A stretch of DNA of 53,474 bases. Origin: Mycobacterium shimoidei (GTDB taxonomy: Bacteria > Actinomycetota > Actinomycetes > Mycobacteriales > Mycobacteriaceae). A model generated the notes under the pieces. That model ran no database searches. It was not told where the DNA came from and saw nothing but the letters and a program-made list of their open reading frames with translations. Shown one piece after another: positions 48,299 to 53,474 of this stretch (position 1 is its first letter; every line of letters starts with the position of its first letter). Made by a program: the position numbers and the translations under genes. Location of the stretch: contig LQPU01000050.1 of NCBI GenBank assembly GCA_002101905.1, positions 1 to 53,474 of the forward strand, in the 5' to 3' direction.

Positions 48299-49366
48299 TC
48301 AGAACACCCGGCCGCGCAGGACGACGAGTTCCGGATGGTTCAGCACCGCGGCCCCTTCGCGCGGATCGTCGTTGTAGCACAACAAATCTGCGGAGGCGCC
48401 GTGCTCGAGCCCGGGCCGGCCCAGCCACCGGCGCGCCTCCCAGGACGCCGCGGCCAGCGCTTCGGTGGAGCTCATCCCGATGCCCTTGAGCGCGTCGACC
48501 TCGTCGGCGATGCGTCCGTGGGTGATGTTGCCGCCCGCGTCGGTACCGGCATAAATCGGCACCCCCGCATCGTGCGCGGCGGCGACCCGCTGCCGGCTAC
48601 GCGCATGCAGATCGCGCATGTGCTCGGCGTAGATCGGGTAACGCCCGGCAGAGTCGGCGATGCGCGGGAAGTTGTCGATGTTGATCAAAGTGGGTACCAG
48701 CGCGGTGCCGTGTTTGACCATCAGTTCGATGGTGTCGTCGGTGAGCCCCGTGCCGTGCTCGATGCAGTCGATGCCGGCACCGATCAGCCCGGGCAGTGCG
48801 GCCTCGCCGAACACGTGGGCGGTGACGCGGGCGCCGTGCGTGTGCGCGGCGTCGATAGCGGCCTTGAGCGCGTCGTCGGACCACAGCGGTGCCAGATCGC
48901 CGACGCTGCGGTCGATCCAATCGCCGACAAGCTTTACCCAACCATCGCCGCGCCGCGCTTGCTCGGCCACCGCCGCCGGAAGCTGAGATTCGTCGTCGAT
49001 ATCTATTGGCAGACCATGGATGTAGCGCTTCGGCCGGGCCAGGTGCCGGCCGGCGCGGATGATCCGCGGCAGGTCGTCGCGGTTGTCGAAGCTGCGGGTG
49101 TCGATCGGCGAGCCGCAGTCGCGCAATAGCAGTGCACCCGCGTCGCGTTCGGTTTCGGCCTGGCGGACGGCTTCATCGAGTTCGACCGCACCGCCGGGCC
49201 CGATACCGACATGGCAGTGCGCGTCGACGAGTCCGGGCAGAATCCAGCCGCCGTCGAAGACGGTTTCGGCGCCGGCGACCGGTTCGGCGCTGAGCTTGCC
49301 GTCGATGATCCACCACTGCACGGGTTCTTCGTCGGGCAGCCCTCGGCCCCGAACGTGTAACCGCAT
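48299..49366 (-). CDS. amidohydrolase (imidazolonepropionase-like, Rv2915c-type)
   Basis: 355 residues. Metal-binding amidohydrolase barrel: GLVDAHCHVGIGPGG (HxH), GARVTAHVFGE, CIEHGTGLTD (His) and YAGTDAGGNITHG with the catalytic Asp. Substrate unknown. Follows ffh by 4 nt on the minus strand and precedes pknI by 39 nt, so it probably is cotranscribed with ffh. Confidence 0.93.
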   Translation of the reverse strand: MRLHVRGRGLPDEEPVQWWIIDGKLSAEPVAGAETVFDGGWILPGLVDAHCHVGIGPGGAVELDEAVRQAETERDAGALLLRDCGSPIDTRSFDNRDDLPRIIRAGRHLARPKRYIHGLPIDIDDESQLPAAVAEQARRGDGWVKLVGDWIDRSVGDLAPLWSDDALKAAIDAAHTHGARVTAHVFGEAALPGLIGAGIDCIEHGTGLTDDTIELMVKHGTALVPTLINIDNFPRIADSAGRYPIYAEHMRDLHARSRQRVAAAHDAGVPIYAGTDAGGNITHGRIADEVDALKGIGMSSTEALAAASWEARRWLGRPGLEHGASADLLCYNDDPREGAAVLNHPELVVLRGRVF

Positions 49367-49370
49367 GCGG

Positions 49371-50948
49371 CTATTTCTTGCCGGGGAACTTCAGCTTGGA
49401 CAAATCGAAGTCGGCCAGCCCGGGTGGCAATTCGTCGAGTCCCTCGGGCATTTGGGACAAGTCCGGGAATCCCGCCGGCATGCCCGGCATTCCGGGCCCG
49501 AACGGACCGCGCGCCTTGGGTGGTGTCGGGCCGCGTTTCTTGCCCTTTTTGCCCTTGCCGCCCTTGCCTTTTGCCGCTTTGCGGGTCGCCGACTTGCGGC
49601 CGAGGCCAGGTATGCCCATCGTGCCGACCATCGACGACATCATCTTGCGGGCCTCGAAGAAGCGGTCGACGAGCTGGTTGACCTCTGAGACCGTGACTCC
49701 GGAGCCGTTGGCGATGCGCAGCCGCCGCGAGGCGTTGATGATCTTGGGGTCGGCCCGCTCTTGGGGGGTCATGCCGCGGATGATGGCCTGCAGCCGGTCG
49801 AGTTGTTTGTCGTCGACTGCGGCCAGAGCATCCTTCATCTGCCCGGCCCCGGGCAGCATCCCGAGCAGATTGCCGATGGGCCCCATCTTGCGGATGGCGA
49901 GCATCTGCTCGAGGAAGTCCTCCAGCGTCAGCTCACCGGAGCCGATCTTGGCCGCGGCGGCCTCGGCCTGCTCCGCGTCGAAGACCTGCTCGGCCTGCTC
50001 GATGAGGCTCAGCACGTCGCCCATACCCAGGATGCGGCTGGACATCCGGTCCGGGTGGAAGACGTCGAAGTCCTCCAGTTTCTCGCCGGTGGACGCGAAA
50101 AGTATTGGCACACCGGTTACTTCGCGGACCGACAGTGCGGCGCCGCCGCGGGCGTCGCCGTCCAGCTTGGTCAGCACGACACCGGTGAAGCCGACGCCCT
50201 CGCGGAACGCCTCCGCGGTGGTGACGGCGTCCTGGCCGATCATCGCGTCCACGACGAACAGCACCTCGTCGGGATCGATGGCCGCGCGGATGGCGGCGGC
50301 CTGGGTCATCATCTCCTCGTCGATGCCGAGCCGGCCGGCGGTGTCGACGATCACGACGTCGAAATGCTTGCTCTGAGCTTCGGCGAGCCCGGCCGAGGCG
50401 ACGGCGACCGGGTCGCCCGGACCTGCCTGCTGCGACGCATCCGCGTCGGCAGAGGTTCCCGGATGCGGGGCGAACACCGCGACTCCGGCCCGCTCCCCCA
50501 CGATCCGCAACTGGTTGACCGCGCCGGGTCGCTGCAAGTCGCAAGCCACCAAGAGTGGTGTGTGCCCCTGGCCGCGTAACCACAAGGCGAGCTTGCCGGC
50601 CAGCGTCGTCTTGCCGGAGCCTTGCAGCCCGGCCAGCATCACCACGGTCGGCGGGGTCTTCGCGAAGTTCAGCTGGCGGGTCTGCCCGCCGAGGATGCCG
50701 ATGAGCTCTTCGTTGACGATCTTGACGACCTGCTGCGCCGGGTTGAGGGCGGCGGACACCTCGGCGCCCTTGGCGCGCTCTTTGACGCGGCTGACGAAGG
50801 CCCGCACCACCGGCAGCGACACGTCAGCTTCCAGCAGCGCCAGCCGGATTTCGCGCGTGGTGGCGTCGATGTCGGCGTCGGTCAGCCGGCCTTTGCCCCG
50901 CAGCCCCTGCAGGACACCGGTGAGCCGGTCGGACAGCGATTCAAACAC
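49371..50948 (-). CDS. ffh: signal recognition particle protein Ffh
   Basis: 525 residues, equal to M. tuberculosis; cotranslational targeting of membrane proteins. GTPase motifs: GLQGSGKTTLAGKLA, DTAGRLG, TKLDGDARGG. The N domain is at 1-90, and the C-terminal M domain carries the RNA-binding SGSGVTV-like loop (NGSGVTVSEVNQL). A basic tail (KSATRKAAKGKGGKGKKGKK) follows, then a Gly/Pro-rich end. Confidence 0.97.
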   Translation of the reverse strand: MFESLSDRLTGVLQGLRGKGRLTDADIDATTREIRLALLEADVSLPVVRAFVSRVKERAKGAEVSAALNPAQQVVKIVNEELIGILGGQTRQLNFAKTPPTVVMLAGLQGSGKTTLAGKLALWLRGQGHTPLLVACDLQRPGAVNQLRIVGERAGVAVFAPHPGTSADADASQQAGPGDPVAVASAGLAEAQSKHFDVVIVDTAGRLGIDEEMMTQAAAIRAAIDPDEVLFVVDAMIGQDAVTTAEAFREGVGFTGVVLTKLDGDARGGAALSVREVTGVPILFASTGEKLEDFDVFHPDRMSSRILGMGDVLSLIEQAEQVFDAEQAEAAAAKIGSGELTLEDFLEQMLAIRKMGPIGNLLGMLPGAGQMKDALAAVDDKQLDRLQAIIRGMTPQERADPKIINASRRLRIANGSGVTVSEVNQLVDRFFEARKMMSSMVGTMGIPGLGRKSATRKAAKGKGGKGKKGKKRGPTPPKARGPFGPGMPGMPAGFPDLSQMPEGLDELPPGLADFDLSKLKFPGKK

Positions 50949-51032
50949 GCGGCCCAGCCTAGTGGGGGTCGCGAGCGCGGCGAAGCCGGGCGCGGCGGGC
51001 CGCCACCATCAGCCGAGCAGGGGCCGGTCACT

Positions 51033-51097
51033 GCGCCGAGATCGACGTTAGCGTGCAGTCCACTCGACCTTTTCCGCGCTGGCGTCGATCTCGGCGC
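51033..51097. repeat. perfect 15-bp inverted repeat between ffh and the hydrolase gene
   Basis: GCGCCGAGATCGACG (51033-51047) and CGTCGATCTCGGCGC (51083-51097) are exact inverted copies around a 35-nt loop. Between divergent genes. It may be a small repeat element, a hairpin in the leader of the hydrolase gene, or a regulatory site. Confidence 0.7.
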
Positions 51098-51109
51098 CAA
51101 TGGGCGACG

Positions 51110-51922
51110 ATGAGGGGCATGCTCGAAGCCCTCGAAATCATTGACAAAGGATCCGTGAGCGACGCGCATCCAGTGCCGTTGCTCTTCGTTCACGGCGGTT
51201 GGCATTCCGCGTCGTGCTGGGCCAACTTCTTGGATTTCTTCGCTCAGGCCGGCTACCGCGCGGTCGCGATGAGCTTGCGCGGACACGGCGCCAGCGCATG
51301 CGCGAAGCGCTTTCACGCGTGCTCGATCGCCGACTATGTCGACGATGTCCGCGCCACGGCCACCGACTTGGGCGGCAGGCCCGCGCTCATTGCCCACTCG
51401 CTGGGTGGCTTCGTCGTGCAGCGCTATCTCGAAACGCACGATACCCCTGCTGCAGTGTTGCTGGCCTCCGTGCCGCCGCAGGGCGTGCTGGGATTGGCGA
51501 TGCGCGTTTGGAGTCGGCACCCATGGATCTCCATGCGGTCGCTGCCGGTCGGCAACTTGGCGGGATTCATCGGGACCGCGCCGCTGGTCCGCGAGCATCT
51601 GTTCTGCGCAACCACGCCGGACGACATCGTCGACTCGTGTGCGGCCAGCGTGCAGACCGAAGCCTTCCGGGCTTCCCTCATCGACCCGCTGATCCGCCGC
51701 GTGCGCACCAAGCGGGTATCTGCCCCGATGCTGGTGCTCGGCGCCGAGGACGACGGCTTGGTCACCAAGGCAGAAGTCCGCGCCACGGCGCGGGCGTATC
51801 ACACCGAACCGGAGTTCTTCGGTGGCATGGGACACAACATGATGCTCGAGCCCGGGTGGGCGCGCGTCGCCCAACGCATTCACGCGTGGCTGGAAACCCG
51901 CGACCTCGCGAACGTTTCCTAG
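51110..51922 (+). CDS. alpha/beta-fold hydrolase
   Basis: 270 residues from the ATG at 51110 (51119 is a second possible start). Oxyanion strand VPLLFVHGGWHSASCW, nucleophile elbow LIAHSLGGFVVQ (Ser), Asp in LGAEDDGLV and His in MGHNMMLEPGW. Substrate unknown. The end overlaps the convergent methyltransferase gene by 4 nt. Confidence 0.88.
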   Translation: MRGMLEALEIIDKGSVSDAHPVPLLFVHGGWHSASCWANFLDFFAQAGYRAVAMSLRGHGASACAKRFHACSIADYVDDVRATATDLGGRPALIAHSLGGFVVQRYLETHDTPAAVLLASVPPQGVLGLAMRVWSRHPWISMRSLPVGNLAGFIGTAPLVREHLFCATTPDDIVDSCAASVQTEAFRASLIDPLIRRVRTKRVSAPMLVLGAEDDGLVTKAEVRATARAYHTEPEFFGGMGHNMMLEPGWARVAQRIHAWLETRDLANVS

Positions 51923-53142
51923 CTGCGGTGCTCTGTATTCAGCGCCACGGCGACGAAATCGAGCCGCCACAGCGACTGCAACAGCTTGCGGGCGACCTTC
52001 TGGTGGTCAGCGGTGCTGCCTGCGGACTCGCGCTGCTGGGCCACGCGGCGTGCGATCTCGCGAATGCTGCGACGGCCGTCGACCTGGTGCAGGTACGGCA
52101 TCTGTGCCGGAGCCAGACGCATGCGCGCCCCGGGCCAGAAGATCTCGTCGCCGCTGACTCCGCAGCGCGTACGCATCATCGGCACGTATTCAAGTGAGTC
52201 GTCCGTCGAGAAATCGATGGTATAGCTCTGCGCCGGTCGGTCAGGGTGACAGGCCATGAAGAAATGGCATCCGTTCGACGTCTGCAGCCGCTCCATCACG
52301 GACCAGATTTGCCGTTCCGGCAACCGATTTACCGCCGCATGCAACGCGCTGGCGGGCGTGAACAGATCGTGCAGGTAGTACGGCGACTTGTGGAACCAGC
52401 CCTGGAAAACCAGCCCGGCCGAGGTGACCAGCTCGATGCACTCCGCCACAGAATAATTCCGTGCACGAGCGTGCAAGAAGGTATCCACCAGTGCGGCATC
52501 GGACTGCAAATCGTGCGCGAGTTGCAGATAGCCCCGCGCCGGGTGGTGCGAGGGAAGCAGCGAGATTGTGTCTTTGACTATCCGCAGCGACGGCTCGTCT
52601 TGACCGAGCCCCAAGTCGCGAAAGACCGACTCCAGCAGCTCAACGCCGAGCCGGCCGAATTTCGCATAAAGCATGACCGCCAGTACCCCGCACGGACGCA
52701 GGCAACTGGCGAGCGCCTTCATCCCGGCCAGTGGATCCGCCAGATGATGCAATACGCCGGTCGCTACGACCAGGTCGAAGTCGAGTCCCAATGTCGGCAG
52801 TTCTTCGACCGAAATCCGCCGCAGCTCTAAATTGCTCAGCCCGTGCTTGTTTTTGAGATATTCCTGATGCTTCAACGACGAACGACTGATGTCGATCGCC
52901 AGCACTTTCGCCGCCGGATTCGTGAACGCAAACACCGCCGCCTGATTGGTGCCACACCCCGCGACGAGAATATCTAAATCCGGCTGATATTCCCGATCCG
53001 GCCATAAAAGGCGGTGCGCATGCGCCGGGTCGAACCATTCCCAATTGTTAATGGTCCATTCTTCGAGGTCGGTTATGGGGTGCGGATATCGCCAGCGCTC
53101 GTACTGGCCGCCGACGGCGTCGTCGTGCAGATCGTCGTTCAT
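51919..53142 (-). CDS. large SAM-dependent methyltransferase with C-terminal helical extension
   Basis: 407 residues. Class I methyltransferase domain at about 40-180: motif I DILVAGCGTNQAAVFA, then VLAIDISRSSLKHQ, FDLVVATGVLHHL. The C-terminal 220 residues are of unknown type; the end (QMPYLHQVDGRRSIREIARRV) looks like a small winged-helix or PqqD-like module. Start at 53142 has GGAGGAGG about 10 nt upstream. Substrate unknown. Confidence 0.82.
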   Translation of the reverse strand: MNDDLHDDAVGGQYERWRYPHPITDLEEWTINNWEWFDPAHAHRLLWPDREYQPDLDILVAGCGTNQAAVFAFTNPAAKVLAIDISRSSLKHQEYLKNKHGLSNLELRRISVEELPTLGLDFDLVVATGVLHHLADPLAGMKALASCLRPCGVLAVMLYAKFGRLGVELLESVFRDLGLGQDEPSLRIVKDTISLLPSHHPARGYLQLAHDLQSDAALVDTFLHARARNYSVAECIELVTSAGLVFQGWFHKSPYYLHDLFTPASALHAAVNRLPERQIWSVMERLQTSNGCHFFMACHPDRPAQSYTIDFSTDDSLEYVPMMRTRCGVSGDEIFWPGARMRLAPAQMPYLHQVDGRRSIREIARRVAQQRESAGSTADHQKVARKLLQSLWRLDFVAVALNTEHRS

Positions 53143-53474
53143 GGCGGCGGTGCCTCCTCCTCCTGGGCTGCCGCCCCAGCATGGCGGGCGCCTTGACGTT
53201 GTGCCAACCGGCCGACCTGGACAGCGGTGACGCCGCACCTCGCTCGGTCGGGGTGGATGTGGGCGGACCCAGACGTAGCGGGGACCCGGCTGAACAAAGT
53301 CGGTAACGTCACTTTAACGCAGGCAAGGTAATTCGAGCTGCTTTTAATCGGCGGTGAGGATTTCGTAACGTATGTAACTTGGCTGCGGTGAGTTTTGCGG
53401 CTCTTCATGATTGAGGGTGTAGTCGGGGTCTGAATCCACCGGTTTCCAGTAGAGACCGTGCGATGTAGTGGGTG
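53143..53474. other. AT-richer upstream region of the methyltransferase gene, no gene seen
   Basis: No reading frame with support. It is lower in GC than the rest (53290-53400). Read on the minus strand, the pentamer GTTAC occurs three times (as CGTTACC, CGTTACG and AGTTACA) and could be binding-site repeats. The promoter for the methyltransferase must lie here, but no clean -35/-10 pair was found. Confidence 0.5.

Noticed and set aside
47561..49129. 522-residue plus-strand frame
   Set aside because: Antisense to pknI and the amidohydrolase, which both have clear family motifs.
1..53474. CRISPR array, tRNA, rRNA or insertion sequence
   Set aside because: No regularly spaced repeats, cloverleaf-like sequences or transposase frames were seen on reading; a computed scan (tRNAscan-SE, ISEScan) would be decisive.

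Overview
The window reads as a slow-growing, high-GC mycobacterial chromosome. Most genes are recognisable as the block that in Mycobacterium tuberculosis runs from about Rv2864c to Rv2916c, in the same order and orientation. An ESX-5-type PE/PPE cassette, PknI, LppW, DacB2 and Rip1 support this, and the absence of several M. tuberculosis-specific genes points to a non-tuberculous species. Assignments rest on reading the proteins and on family knowledge, not on a database search.

Layout. 1-620: 3' end of an unrecognised gene and a hairpin-containing gap. 620-7041 (minus strand): dxr, rip1, ispG, a GNAT acetyltransferase and a penicillin-binding lipoprotein, linking isoprenoid precursor synthesis, membrane proteolysis and wall cross-linking. 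7132-10796: a DUF2631 membrane protein, then pyrH-frr-cdsA-rlmN on the minus strand. 10956-22766: a roughly 12 kb accessory block between pyrH and amiC: FAD-Rieske oxidoreductase, CsbD-like protein, PlsC acyltransferase, STAS protein, cutinase, an eight-gene DUF1360-mnhEFG-mbhD-mnhBCD cation antiporter operon, a HAD hydrolase, and a divergent methyltransferase/MarR pair with a compact, readable promoter-operator. 22784-32645: amiC, rpsB-tsf, an M23-like protein and the yraN-comM-dprA-viuB-lactate monooxygenase-xerC run. 33018-36315: PE, PPE, PPE and a GAF-ANTAR RNA-binding regulator, sitting where M. tuberculosis has fdhD/fdhF. 36337-42135: rplS-lepB-rnhB-DUF2469, lppW, and rpsP-KH-rimM-trmD with rimM frameshifted. 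42269-53142: SnoaL-like protein, dacB2, STAS, TetR, two amidohydrolases, a PknI-like kinase with a changed catalytic loop, ffh, an alpha/beta hydrolase and a large methyltransferase.

The strongest observations for a second look are: (1) the methyltransferase/MarR pair, which looks like the M. tuberculosis Rv0560c/Rv2887 pair brought together as a divergent unit, with two palindromes over a near-consensus leaderless promoter; (2) a 30-nt repeat present as tandem pairs at two loci, one pair read through in frame as the N-terminus of Dxr; (3) a single-base frameshift in rimM; (4) loss of the catalytic Asp in the PknI-like kinase (HRD to HGA); (5) an Mrp/Mbh antiporter operon without full-length MrpA; (6) the PE-PPE-PPE-ANTAR cassette replacing the formate dehydrogenase locus. 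No tRNA, rRNA, CRISPR array or intact insertion sequence was seen.
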